Positions 1 through 10,555 of a stretch of 64,000 nucleotides of DNA are shown here, in pieces. Each line of letters begins with the position of its first letter. Within the stretch, counting starts at the first letter, position 1. Under the pieces are notes generated by a model, which saw only the letters and a list, made by a program, of their open reading frames with translations, ran no database searches and was not told the origin of the DNA. Origin of the DNA: Zygaena filipendulae. Its lineage: Eukaryota > Arthropoda > Insecta > Lepidoptera > Zygaenidae. The DNA lies in the NCBI GenBank assembly GCA_907165275.2, contig OU015650.1, forward strand, positions 12,368,001-12,432,000. The letters are read 5' to 3'. The position numbers and the translations under genes were made by a program.

Positions 1-111
1 ATATTCTTTCTTCCGGGACAAAACTAAGTTTATCCTATGTGTTAATCCAGGACAAGATCAATTTGTGTCGTTCAGTTCAATCTTCACACTCTTTCACATT
101 TTTAGTAATCT

Positions 112-347
112 ACACATATAAAATGCTGATTTCCTGAATGTCTGATGGATCAACGCACTGCCTAAACCGCTGATCGTAGAGACCTGAAATTTGGAGGGTG
201 TGTTTTTTGTATGACGTAGGCATCCGATAAAAAAGTATTTTTGAAAATTCAACCTCTAAGGCGATGGGGGGTTGCAAAATTTGTATGGAGCAATTCCGCG
301 GGAACTTCGAAGTTATCGCGGATGGAACCTCGCGGGACAGCTAGGAT
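112..347 (+). mobile_element. Non-autonomous Helitron-like element
   Basis: The copy starts TCTACACATATAAAA after an A and ends with a Helitron-type tail (CCGCGGGAAC, then GGGACAGCTAG). The 5-prime part differs from the common family in this window, while the last 60 bp are shared. The base after CTAG is G, not the expected T, so the end may be slightly eroded. No coding capacity. Confidence 0.65.
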
Positions 348-1362
348 AAAATTCCATGCTGGAACCGAGCTTACCTGTAAAGCTAAGTTAGATATAAAGC
401 ACGTTTAATAAATGTGTAAAAATACTAATATAATTCTGATTCTGAAACTTTGACATAAACTTTAGATACATTTGACAACCCTATACGATCCACTTTATTG
501 GGTGCACTTTCCGATCGGGAAGAGTTCGCGTAAACTCGATGATGGAGTTCTCTGTTTGCGAGTAGATATTATTTGCACTCAACGTGAAGTTTTTGATTGG
601 AAGTAACGTGTACAGTCGCGCGCTGTCGAGATGAGGTGGAAATTTTAGGTACCTCGCTGGTTGGTCATCAACGTCTGCAAATGAAACTTAACATCGTGCA
701 TCGCTAAAATAAAGGAAATGGTCACAGCGCTGACAGTAAATAAATTATGTTTAGTACCTATGTAAATAAATAAACTCTTACTCCTAACAACGTGGGTATA
801 TGCAAAATTTTATTATGATCAGCTGAGTAATTAAGTATTAAAACAGACAGGCAGGCACACAGTTTTTTTTCATATTTATAATATTAGTATGACATATGGA
901 ATTGAAAACTCATAAAGTTATAAATTGATTAATTGGATCGGTCGTTAGGTATAGCTTAAGATGAAAAAGTTTTCATCTCATCAGTAACTTATTTACCTAT
1001 TGAAATACAATCATACACCATAAGCGTACTAGATTTATTTGTTACAAATTGCGAACGATTTGTTGGAACTACCACGACGGAATGTGGGTAAAGCTGTTCC
1101 GGATTTCTTAGAAATGTGAATGAAATTACCGTTTCAAAGAGTAAAATGCACGGATTACGTGTTTCTAGCGATTTTTATAGCAGGTCAATGCGGCTACACA
1201 AAGACCACTGCGCGCGGCAGTTCCGTTTTGCCGAGCGATATGTAGGTAACCGATCTGAATCATAGTATACGAGTGCAAAGTTAAACTGAAAAGAAAAGCT
1301 GATAAAAGGACTGAAAAGTTAATTAATGCTGTAAATTAACTGTTAAAGTATAACTATTATAA
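348..1362. other. Gene-free AT-rich stretch
   Basis: No convincing open frame, RNA gene or well-formed repeat is visible. A patch at 1190-1240 is richer in CG dinucleotides but has no readable frame or stem. Confidence 0.5.
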
Positions 1363-1572
1363 TCCTTACTAAGTATGTATTATTATAAATCCGGATATGA
1401 GTTTATTTATTTGTTTGTTTGTTTTTTTCTTACGCTCTCTCGCCTTAACGTTGGCTCAACCGATCATCATGAAGTTTTGCGGTATCGGCGGTACCTACAG
1501 AGAAGAACAAAAAAACTTCTTGTATAGGAATTCCCGCGGGAACTCTGAAATTATCCCTTTCACCGCCATGTT
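1363..1572 (+). mobile_element. Helitron-like element, 3-prime truncated
   Basis: Starts A|TCCTTACTA, then the family landmarks follow in order: gagtttatttatttgtttg, a cgcctta/aacg block, cgatcatcatgaa, a degraded tacagag block and ggaattcccgcgggaact. The terminal CCGCGG stem and CTAG are replaced by unrelated sequence. The 60-codon open frame here is an accident of the repeat. Confidence 0.75.
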
Positions 1573-2152
1573 TTGGTAGCCTTTGCCTTTGTATTGTATA
1601 ACTTAGCGTGAAATTATTTCTTTGATAAAATTCAAGACGGTTTATCTTAATGTTTCAAACAGAATAATATATTTGTACCCAGTTTGAGACTGAGATTTTC
1701 CTTTTATACACGATTGATTGTTCCATTACCAAGTTCGTCGAGTGTTATCGTGATCTTGCTTTTCAAGAGTGAAAGCGATTTATGGGCCGCATATCTAACT
1801 TCCGATCTCAACTAACAGCTATTCAAAATAATGAACGAAAAGGTAACCAGCGTACCTACCTAGGTACTCTATAATTTTATTGTTGTCTCAGATAAGTAAG
1901 TAAACTGTCCCTTACAACAAATAAAAGCGGTTAGTATTCGTATATATTATATGTTTAAGTATTTTTGGTAGAATCTTGAGCAAATCATACTTGACCGTAA
2001 CCCGAGTGAATTTTGGAATCATCTTAGTAATTACAGAATATTCTACATATCTAATAATACATTATTATACATTATATAATATTATAAAAAATAATTCCTA
2101 TTTCTCTTGGTCACGCCATAACTTGAGAACGATATAATCAAAACCAATAAAT
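1573..2152. other. Gene-free AT-rich stretch
   Basis: AT-rich DNA with long TA-rich tracts near 2045-2090. No gene or clear repeat boundary seen. Confidence 0.5.
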
Positions 2153-2265
2153 TTTGCAAAATGCTGTCAAGGGTACAGAGAAGGACATGGAGTACTTTTT
2201 ATCCTGGAATTCCCGCGGTAACTCCGAAATTACTGCGGGTGTATCTAACCGCGGGGAACAGCTAT
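2153..2265 (+). mobile_element. Helitron-like 3-prime fragment
   Basis: Only the 3-prime half of the common family remains: gtacagagaaggacatgg, then the CCGCGG-rich tail ending GGGGAACAGCTATT, where CTAT replaces CTAG. Confidence 0.75.
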
Positions 2266-2330
2266 TAAATCTGTACATCATATTATAATTAAGAACTTGA
2301 AAAGTAGGTACTTAAGTAGGTACCTAATAA

Positions 2331-2691
2331 GGGTTGCCACCTTTTTTGGAAAAAAATATAGTATTTTTCCGGAAAAAGATGCAAAAATATAGTACTTTTG
2401 GAAAATGCAGGGAAAAAATAGTACATATTTATTTCTAATCATTATGTATCGGGTAGCGGGTAGCATTCATCTACAAATTATTGCTAGTTTGACAGTTGAC
2501 GTTTTGTTGCCGAGTATGCGTTTCATTCTGAAATTCCTCGTGCTGCGCTGATGGATGCGTTCCAGACCAGGCGACAGTTGAATTAGGGATAAAAATATAG
2601 TATTTTTCGTACTATATTATTTTTTATAATATATAGAACAATTGACTGAAATATAGTACGATACTATACAATATAGTATGGGTGGCCACCC
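2331..2691. mobile_element. MITE with GGGTTGCCACC ends, TAA flanks
   Basis: The left end GGGTTGCCACC pairs with the right end GGTGGCCACCC (one mismatch). Both sides are flanked by TAA (2328-2330 and 2692-2694), a 3-bp duplication of the TWA type made by PIF/Harbinger transposases. The interior is full of short aatatagta motifs in both orientations. No coding capacity. Superfamily is inferred from the flanks only. Confidence 0.65.
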
Positions 2692-2725
2692 TAATTTCAT
2701 TGACAATACCATTTTTTTTATTAAA

Positions 2726-2860
2726 CTAGCTTTGCCCCGCGGTTGCACCAGCGTGAGTTTCGGAATTCCCGTAAGAACTCCGAGGTAGCCTAATTTACTT
2801 CCTATAATATCAGCTAATTAGCTGTGAATGTCCCGTTAAAATCGATCCAACCGTTTCGGA
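2726..2860 (-). mobile_element. Helitron-like element, second subfamily, minus strand
   Basis: Begins with the reverse complement of the Helitron end (CTAG, then TTTGCCCCGCGG at 2730). The body (agcctaatttacttcc, tcccgttaaaatcgatcca) differs from the main family but matches the copy at 14877-15050. Confidence 0.7.
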
Positions 2861-4304
2861 GACTCGGAATTTCCGCAGGGAGTCCAAACTTAATTTGTTC
2901 TTCTTCTCCTTACAATAACAAACACAACAAAAAAAAAATTAAGTACCTAGAGAAATTGCTCCAGCCGTTCACGCGTGATGCCGTGACCAAGGACAATAGG
3001 GATTCATTTTTATATACATATAGGTAAGTATAGATAGGTATATAAACAAAATTTAAATTGAATATTAAATTTCGAATTCATTTGTTTGCCAGTAAAACAA
3101 TAAAACAAAAATGGCGTAGCAGTAAATTACGTTACTGAGTTGCTACGTAATTTCATTCGCGGAGGGCATGATGGGTTCATGGCAGATATTATAGTTATTT
3201 GATGCCAAACACAGTGAATGAAGCTATTTTTCACAATAAACATTGTTGATAATAAGTACTTTTGGCCATACAGCCAAAACGCAGAATGACGTCACTAGAT
3301 AAGAACTACGCCATTACTCTTCCTTATTAATCTGTGATGGAGATGTCACTGTCCTGTTTACAGGGTCATGTGAAACTGACAGTTAATATTCAAAAGCGAA
3401 ATTAAGTCGCGGTCGAGTTGCTTCCAATAGTTCCAGCACAGGTTCTAGTAAAGAATCGAAATGCATCTTCCCAATGCATTTTAATGTAAAAAAAACTTCA
3501 GAATAAGTAAAATATGTGTTGACTGTATGCATGCACTTAGTTTCTTTTGCCTGCCCTGAAAGGGGTAAATTTTTCTCAACAAAAATAAAACTACGTAACA
3601 TGTTAAGCGTGGCTGTGATTGGTGTTTCGTTGTAACGTTCCGTTTCACAAAATTTAAAGTTGAATATGTTGGAAAATATTGATATTTTTTTTTAATCAAT
3701 CTTTCACGATTACCTATGCTTTTCTCGGGCAATATTTTTGATATATTGAACCAATTCCTAATATAAATTTCATGCAAGTACCCTATTATGTTTTAATATT
3801 GCGTACTCATGTCTCTTCATTATTAACAGAATGTAATCAATTGTTTTGATAAGATATTTTTATAAGATATATATATAAGAAACATTAACTTTTTTGTCTA
3901 CTTAGTGAAAAGATTGTGCAGTCTTTAATCTTTATTAAGTATATTATATGTCTAAAGGGAACTTTTACCGTCCCGTATGTTGTTTTATGCCTACTCGTAA
4001 TATATTCAAATTCATCTAATCCAATATGCTTCCATCACACGGCGGCAGCCTCGCTGTTTTTAAGCGTAACGTAGGTTTATCGAATAACAAAAGGCGCTCG
4101 GGTATTCATTAGACAATTCTTTTTTGAAAAAAAAAAAAAAAACAAAACATTTGACGTAAGACAAAGGGAAAACGAAACAAGACGACCTTATTGTTATAGG
4201 TATATAGCTTAGAGAATTGAAACGAAATTGCGACTAGGCTAGATTAATTGCGACTCGGTTAGATTCAAACATTTTCGGGTATTATATTAAATATTAAAAA
4301 AATA
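2861..4304. other. Gene-free stretch with short hairpins
   Basis: Contains a Helitron-tail-like scrap near 2863-2885, a small inverted repeat near 3115-3155 (tagcagtaaa / ttgctacgta) and an A-rich tract at 4126-4142. Two overlapping minus-strand open frames around 3383-3777 have no recognisable motif and look random. Confidence 0.45.
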
Positions 4305-4471
4305 CTAGCTGTTGCCCGTGGTTTCAGTCGCGTCACTTTCGGAGTTATGTGGGAATTCCGGGATGAAAAGTACCAACGTGCGCGCAACATTTAATGATGA
4401 TCGGTCGAGCCGTTAAGGCGTGAAAGCGTAACAGACAAACGAACTCACATTCGCATTTACAATAGTGAGGA
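4305..4471 (-). mobile_element. Helitron-like element, minus strand, near full length
   Basis: Reads CTAGCTGTTGCCCG at its 3-prime end (4305) and ends on the family start (reverse complement of TCCTCACTATTG) at 4471. All internal landmarks are present: the gatcggtcgagccgttaagg block and the gcgtaacagacaaac block. Confidence 0.8.
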
Positions 4472-4493
4472 TTCCGTATAGTACCTATATTCA

Positions 4494-4556
4494 TTTTGTC
4501 CCGGAATTCCAGCTGGAATCCAAAATTAACACAAGTGAAACCGCGGGAGTAGCTAG
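4494..4556 (+). mobile_element. Helitron 3-prime end fragment
   Basis: A solo tail: tcccggaattccagctgg, then gtgaaaccgcgggagtagCTAG followed by T. It lies tail-outward next to the minus-strand copy just upstream. Confidence 0.65.
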
Positions 4557-6587
4557 TAATATCATAAATGCAAAACATATGAGTTTGTTACGCTTTTACC
4601 TCTTTAATTACTGAATCAATCACTATGAAATTTTCTTACACGTTTTCAGGCGTGCGGTGCTATATCCATATAGGATAATTTTTATCAACTCCGAAATTCA
4701 TGCAACAAGAATGAATTTTGCGAAAAGCAATCGTAATACCTCTCCAGTCTCCATGCATATACTATATTACGTTAATAAAATTAGTAAAATTTATTGTGAA
4801 TAATAATAATTTTAATATTGTATCACTGGATGGACAGTGTTAAAATAAATGGACAGTGAAGCACAAACGTAATAATATAACCAGAGTGGTTGTTAATCCT
4901 CTTAATATTGAAACGCATCGGTGCCTATGTACCTACCTACCTACCTATAGTAATCATCAGAAACGTGTAAACACTTTTAATAGTCATTTAATCTAATCAC
5001 AATAGTAATAAAGTTGCCTGTACCTGCATATATTAATAACATCTTCAATACGACTGTACAGTGGATGGTACAGGCGGGAAGATAACACCTTCATCACTTA
5101 TTTTTTAATTTACCACCTAATTAATAAGAAGAAAATAAATTGTAAAGTCTGATATCCCCTTTAGTTTCAAAGTAGTGGGAATTGGTATTTGGACTCTTCT
5201 TTTCAAATAAAAAAACAAGTATTTTTTAGTTTTTCGCGGTTCACTCAGTGATTCAGTTCATTATTTAAGTGCACAAAAAGTGAAACCGCATGAACAAACT
5301 CATGCCAGTATTCGAATATTGGGAACGTTCTATCTTGAATCCTCAAAAAAAAAACATCCCTGCACAATGATTAAACCGATTTTACATCGATCGATGGATA
5401 CGAAAAGTTATTGGTAGGTGGATCTTTGGATATATGTACTTCTCTCTAACATAAGTTCGTGTTAAGCTCTTACAAGCTGTCCATTTCCATCGTCATCAAC
5501 TTGCCATAAATCTTGTGCTGTCTACGGCTTTCAGCTCGCAGAGACGTGCCAATAATATATTTCTTTCGTGTACGGTCAACATAAAAAAACTGAAGACTTT
5601 GATGTTCCTTTTCCGGATTAATAATGTTTAGTAATTTAGGTACCTACCACGCCAGAACCGATCGCACCAACGATTCGATCAACGATTTTTTTTTGCTGTA
5701 TGGCTTAACAGCCCTCGTCTGTCCTAGAAAGGACGAAGAAAAATAAGCAATATGATATTTTTTTAATGTGCTTTTTGTGCCACCTGTATTAAATATTACT
5801 GTTAAGAATAACTTACGTCATGCATTGCGATTAACCTCGAAAATCTTGACCTTGATTTAAGTATAGGTAGCAGAAAGTGTTTACCTGAAACAAATCAAAC
5901 GGCTTTGTTATATCATTACTCATTATATACCTACGTACAATTTCACATAATAAAGTCATAATAATAAATTAATATTTATTAGTTTAAATTTGGTTTAAAT
6001 AAATAATTGCTTAAAATATGTTATGTGGCGCGCGAATATTACGTGTATTTCAAACAAAGAAAGACATTTTAATTAGGTGCTGGTTTAATGCCGATATTTT
6101 ACATTTGAAGAACTCATAAGCTTTCCAAAATTTCTTGACAAGTACCATATTTCAGATTTTGAGATTTTGAGATTCATGAGATTTAGATGTTTTGCACACA
6201 GAATGGGCACTGGACTAACACATTCATGAATACTTTTAACCCGGTACTTAGTACAACAGTACCTACTCAAAGGGTGAAATGTCGAAAACCGTTCTATCAT
6301 CATAATACTTCTACATCAATCTTTATAGTATAGGTACGAATGGTATTGTCCTTAGTAAAGACATTAATCATCTTCAGGGTCCGGTCTTCCGTATTAGCCT
6401 GACGCCGCTCGCTGAGTTAACATTCATTGGCGAACCAGCTGCTAAATGTAAACGATTACGACTTGTTTTTTCAATTTTATCTTTTTGAGATCATCTTTCG
6501 AGAAAAGGTACAAAAACATTATTAATTTTTTTTTTGTTCAGTGTTTAAAGTATGTACGCAACATACACGATACTTTATTATGTTACT
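4557..6587. other. 2-kb gene-free stretch with TACC microsatellite
   Basis: AT-rich with no gene or strong repeat edge. A short TACC/ACCTACCT microsatellite at 4928-4948 is typical of moth DNA. Nothing else could be supported. Confidence 0.45.
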
Positions 6588-6762
6588 GACTGATCCCGCG
6601 GTTTTACCCGCATTAATTTCGGAGTTCCCGCGAGAATTCCGTAGGTAATACCTTATGTCCATCTCTGTACCTTGACAACCAGATTACAAAATTTCACGAT
6701 GATCGATTAAGCCGTTAAGGCGTGAAAGCGTAACAAACAAACATGCTTTGTGATAATAAGGA
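6588..6762 (-). mobile_element. Helitron-like element, minus strand
   Basis: The 3-prime tail (GATCCCGCGG...ACCCGC) is slightly degraded; the 5-prime end is AATCCTTATTATC on the minus strand. Internal blocks tgatcgattaagccgtt and gcgtaacaaacaaac identify the main family. Confidence 0.75.
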
Positions 6763-6999
6763 TTCTTAAAAGAAAATTAATCTATTTTTCGTTTTTAATC
6801 CTATACTTATTACTTCTTCGTGGTAAATATGAATATATGTATAGGTACTTAAGTACTTTTGATGTTTGAATACATGCTTAGAGGAATAAACAGATTTGGA
6901 TTAATATACAGATTTAATAGCTCTTTTAGGTACAATGTTTGTTTATTATTTGTATCATATTTATTTGTTATTATTAGGTAAGGTTAAGTTTAGTTTTAA

Positions 7000-7107
7000 T
7001 ACGGCCCCAGAGGGTCGATTTTTGAATCGCTCGAATTACTTTCACGCGTGAATCAAGCAATTCCGTGTACGAATAGTAATTGGAGTGATTCAAAAATCGA
7101 CCCCTGC
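7000..7107. mobile_element. Palindromic MITE, gaatcgctcgaatt family (copy 1)
   Basis: The left arm gatttttgaatcgctcgaat and the right arm ending tgattcaaaaatcgacccc are inverted repeats with a short GC-richer loop (ttcacgcgtgaatc). Related copies or half copies occur at 18565-18685, 21727-21875 and 58569-59028. No coding capacity. Confidence 0.7.
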
Positions 7108-7581
7108 AGGGAAATCGTTTAAACAGATGGTTACGATAGTGTTGGTAATTAACGTCTTGATCGTGACGCGGCAACACCGTATCTTCATACATTCCGAGCT
7201 CTACTTCTATTGTGTCATCTATCTCATTGTTCTAAGTAATTACTTGCATATAAGTATGTTTCACACATACATATACGTGTAATGGGGATCATGTTTAGAG
7301 TTGGGGTTGATGTATTTAATTGTTTTCATACTTACGCACGATAGCAAACAATCATGAGTATTACGATACACCGACAACAGTGGTTAATGTTCCATGGGTA
7401 GAGGGTTGCCTATGGCTCGCTGGTGGGGACGAAAATACGATAATAAATGAAAACACTGGCAATACTATTAAATAAGAGTATAATTAAACTGTCAAATAAT
7501 CCCTATAATATCGAAATCCAGCGCGAAATCGAAATTTCTCAATTGTAAAAATTTACTTCACCTGTATTTTTGCCTAGGTAA
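7108..7581. other. Gene-free stretch
   Basis: No gene or clear repeat seen. The open frame crossing 7085-7282 starts inside the neighbouring MITE and has no motif. Confidence 0.4.
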
Positions 7582-8054
7582 GGGGGCGTCCATTATTCAC
7601 GTGAGGCTTGAAAGGGGGGGGGGGGGGGGTTCGGAAAATATCACGAAATATCACAAAGGGGGTAATGGGGGGGTTGGTAATGAGATATCACGTGTATTTA
7701 TCCCGTCCCCATTCCAGGTCGGCAACGCACCTGCAAGCCTTCTGGTATTGCAGATGTCTATGGGCGGCGGTAATCACTTACCATCAGGTGTACCACTTGC
7801 CCGTTTGCCCCCTATGACATAAAAAAAATATATATATTTTTCGTTGAACACACGATTTCCAAACCAAACAGTGGCGCGTGACCCTGACTCACCATTGCCA
7901 GGCAACGATTTCCAAAATTGAACCAGATTGACCTTATTATTAACCAGATAATATTCAGAAAATTTGAATATACTTTGTTACAAAAAAATTACACGTGATT
8001 TTGGGTATGGTTCAAAAGTCGCTAAAAAACATCACGTGATTAATGGACGCCCCC
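7582..8054. mobile_element. MITE with GGGGGCGTCC ends and TAA duplication
   Basis: The left end GGGGGCGTCCATTATTCACG mirrors the right end cacgtgattaatggacgccccc closely. TAA flanks both sides (7579-7581 and 8055-8057). A G-rich 3-bp-TSD element of this kind fits the PIF/Harbinger superfamily. The interior carries a run of 16 G (7614-7629), more G-runs to 7675 and a nested retroelement end at 7713-7823. Both ends contain the CACGTG palindrome. Confidence 0.75.
7713..7823 (+). mobile_element. Retroelement 3-prime end nested in MITE
   Basis: The motifs ccaggtcggcaacgcacctg, gggcggcggtaatcactta, ccatcaggtg and cccgtttgccccctatg followed by an A-rich tail resemble the 3-prime end of a common lepidopteran non-LTR element, by recollection of the family. 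Only the last 110 bp or so are present, as expected of a 5-prime truncated insertion. Confidence 0.55.
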
Positions 8055-8057
8055 TAA

Positions 8058-8568
8058 GTTATCACGAATAGGTAAACAACCACCGTATTGTAAAAATACA
8101 CAACGTTGCCAACTCGCGCCTACTTTCAGCGCGCATGGCGCCAATCAGATGGCACCGCGCGCGCGCGCTGTTGCCGCTCTTATCAAAGGTTAGTGAACCA
8201 ATATTAACAAATGGTGTTCTATTCTTTTTTTTTCTATTTAGTATGGTCGAAAAATTTCATATCTCTATTTCGATATAAGGACTTATTTGATAATTTTATA
8301 ATAGTCTAAAATATTGATATTGCCGGTGTTTTCATTTATTGTCGTCGTTGTATATTTGAGAGTGCTCAGTAACCAGGTATAATTTATATATAGTTAAAGA
8401 CGAAACATGACTTTTACTAACTGCACCACGCGTTACGCACGCACTGTCAAATATTGGTGAATGTTCCGACAGAGTCAACTTTTCAAGCGGACGTGGACGG
8501 CTAAATCCGAAACTAAGGGCTGATTTTAATAAAACCTTAAACTTTATATGTAAAAAAAAAATAGTTTT
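8058..8568. other. Gene-free stretch with short GC-rich patch
   Basis: A GC-rich patch at about 8110-8180, including alternating CG at 8157-8170, stands out from the AT-rich surroundings. No open frame, TATA box or splice signals could be tied to it. Confidence 0.4.
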
Positions 8569-8770
8569 CTTAGGTGGAAATCGAACCCGTTGATTTGGAA
8601 AGACACATCCTGTATTATCGTATAAATTGAAGTTCTGGGAAGTAAAGGAAATATCTCATCTGTAAGAAAATACTACATATTTTGATTAGATCAAAAGTGA
8701 CAATATCAAAGAGCTCTATAATACAGGGTGTCTTTTCGTTCTCAATCAAGGGGTTCGATTCCTTGCTAAG
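8569..8770. mobile_element. Small inverted-repeat element (atcgaaccc family)
   Basis: The left arm from CTTAG (8569), with aatcgaacccgttgattt and cacatcctgtattat, is repeated inverted on the right: ataatacagggtg, aatcaaggggttcgatt, ending CTAAG at 8770. The arms match imperfectly over about 45 bp. The interior is AT-rich and non-coding. Confidence 0.6.
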
Positions 8771-8877
8771 GACTTAAGAGCATTTTTCGCTATTCTGCGT
8801 AGTTTTTAGTTTCCTGAATATACATACAATGTATGCATGCGTTGATACTTGATGTAGATACCTAGTAGAAAATCTAA

Positions 8878-9443
8878 TAGCCCAGTCATATTAGGTAAAA
8901 AAAGGGGTCAACCTCGGAATGAAAGATAATAAGCTGCAAATTGGTATGAACCTTTGTTTTGTCATTCTAAATGTTGTCTCAAAAGTCACAATCGTTATCG
9001 TGTCCGCGTCTCAAGATATTCAAGGTCAAAGGTCACAAAAATCGGTTTTTCGCGAATATCTGGCTTCCTATCGGTTAAATGAGATTTGCATTTATTATAA
9101 AAGTTGTAGGCTATAAAATTCCCTACAACTTTTGTTTAAACTTTTTTTTCATACGACCAACCGTTTTGAAGGTAGAGCGCGAAGAGTGCACATCGTACAG
9201 TCATATACGGCCTAATGCAAGGTCAAGCGTGAGTTATGGTTATCAGTACGTTATAAAGTCAATTATTTACTTGGAAATTATAATTATTAAACAATGCCTA
9301 TTATTTATGTACTAACTATTAATTATTTATATTTAATTAAAGTAAGTAACTTGATTATTTATATATAATTATTCATATTTAACTATTTAAGTATAAAATA
9401 TTATTAATTCTGGATTATATATTTTAGTTTTATTTTAAGTTAA
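8878..9443 (+). repeat. Left inverted arm, uninterrupted
   Basis: A 566-bp arm. It contains a smaller internal inverted repeat (aaaagttgtaggctataaaa / attccctacaacttttg, near 9099-9140). The two overlapping open frames here (8919-9116, 9079-9315) are exactly mirrored on the minus strand of the right arm, which shows how alike the arms are; they are unlikely to be genes. This arm preserves the empty target site of the LTR insertion in the other arm. Confidence 0.85.
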
Positions 9444-9581
9444 AATGATAGTAAGAGTATATATTTTACACATATTTTTATTTATTATTAAATACGGCAT
9501 AATATACATTTATCAAAATGTGAGTTCAAATATCAAAAGTATCTTTGTTGATTTTAATTGTAATGAAATTGGAAATGGAAG

Positions 9582-9863
9582 CTAATTATCTTCTTCTTGT
9601 TCGTCGTCTTCTTCTTCTTGTCGCTCAAAAATGTTCGATTCATTGTCATCATCCTCATTATCTGTCATGTTCATCTCCAAACCTTCCAGAATATCGGGAT
9701 CATATGTATTTTCTTCATCGGGATTACTTGGATACAGTGAAGCGTTGAGGCAAGCTTGTCCGTTGCACTGGCCGCAAGCTAAAGAACATTGTAGCCCTGA
9801 TTTTCTGCATCCACAGCGGGAACCACAACCATTTTTTTTAAAGAAAAGATATATAATGTCGTG
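9582..9863 (-). pseudogene. Cysteine-rich C-terminal tail of a transposon protein
   Basis: The minus strand is open for 93 codons, from an in-frame TAA at 9864-9866 to a TAG at 9582-9584. The predicted peptide has a cysteine cluster spaced C-x3-C-x-C-x6-C-x3-C-x2-C-x4-C, with the core CRKSGLQC and CNGQACLN, followed by an acidic tail rich in D and E. From memory, C-terminal clusters of the type CxCRKxGLxC...CxGxxCxN occur in large uncharacterised arthropod proteins that behave like transposon genes. I cannot name the family. Its upstream edge coincides with the start of the right inverted arm, so everything N-terminal has been lost by internal deletion. There is no start codon in a sensible context, so it is a remnant. 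Confidence 0.6.
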
Positions 9864-9945
9864 TTAACTTAAAATAAAACTAAAATATATAATCCAGAAT
9901 TAATAATATTTTATACTTAAATAGTTAAATATGAATAATTATATA
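9864..9945 (-). repeat. Inner piece of right inverted arm
   Basis: The reverse complement of 9362-9443. It is cut off at 9945 by the 5-prime LTR and resumes at 14027. Confidence 0.85.
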
Positions 9946-10230
9946 TGTCGGAGATAGTTCTGTTTTCATTGTTTAATAATACCTATCCACCCTCGGATTG
10001 ACAAATCAAGTTGGCACTTGTTTTGATGTAACCTTTGTTTGTGAAACTGTACTGTTTATTTAATATCAGATGTTATAGTTTAATTATTGTGTGATTCCAT
10101 TAATCTACAGTGTGAATCTTATTTAAGTTACTTTTAGTAATTGGTCATTATAATTTTGTAAACACGTGGCGGGTAGTATCCGCCATTGGACAGAGTTGTT
10201 GTGGAGGGAGTGCGCGGTGGGGACAGTCAC

Positions 10231-10236
10231 TATAAA
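10231..10236 (+). promoter_or_regulatory. LTR TATA box
   Basis: CACTATAAAGTAG sits mid-LTR. About 30 bp downstream, gcggcagtcgatctttgg is a plausible initiator marking the U3/R border. The same site occurs in the 3-prime LTR at 13716. Confidence 0.6.
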
Positions 10237-10388
10237 GTAGCGCGCACTCCTCTGTGCGGCAGTCGATCTTTGGATACGACTCATAGAGCACTCGCTCCCG
10301 ACAAAACTGTCGGTTTACTTAATTACTGCCGGTTCACTTAATTACCGTAATCTTAACTATGCCTCCCTTTGTTTGTGGTAAATTATAA

Positions 10389-10394
10389 AATAAA
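10389..10394 (+). terminator. LTR polyadenylation signal
   Basis: AATAAA lies about 155 bp downstream of the TATA box and would define the R/U5 border. The equivalent 3-prime LTR site, at 13874-13879, would end the transcript. Confidence 0.5.
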
Positions 10395-10541
10395 GATCCA
10401 TTGTGTTGATTCGTAAATCACTCTCTTATTATCCCCTAAGAATGGCATTCCCTCATCCTGACCATTAACTACTGATCTCCTGACTAGTTATTGACCGCTC
10501 TCTTTGCGCCCATACACCCCGCCTGTTTGCCCGCTGCGACA

Positions 10542-10555
10542 TCAGAAGTGGGATT
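10542..10555 (+). other. Primer-binding site, tRNA-Leu type
   Basis: TCAGAAGTGGGATT directly follows the LTR. It matches the complement of the acceptor and T-arm 3-prime end of insect tRNA-Leu, offset inward by the CCA and first bases (family knowledge). The GTGGGATTACC part is also the first unit of the degenerate repeat array that follows. Confidence 0.6.

Larger units (their letters stand above)
9946..10541 (+). repeat. 5-prime LTR, 596 bp
   Basis: Reads identically to the 3-prime LTR at 13431-14026 by eye, which implies a recent insertion. It carries a TATA box and an AATAAA signal. A local GC-rich inverted repeat, gtgcgcggtgg / gcgcgcactcc, brackets the TATA box. Confidence 0.92.

Noticed and set aside
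7601..7822. 73- and 69-codon frames over the G-rich tract
   Set aside because: The glycine and arginine runs come from the poly-G tract and the nested retroelement end inside a MITE.
8100..8180. GC-rich patch as a promoter
   Set aside because: Too short, made mainly of alternating CG, with no frame, TATA box or initiator nearby.
8919..9315. Overlapping frames of 65 and 78 codons, conserved exactly on the minus strand at 14077-14473
   Set aside because: The identity comes from the inverted arms of one element; two overlapping frames conserved together reflect DNA identity, not selection on protein.
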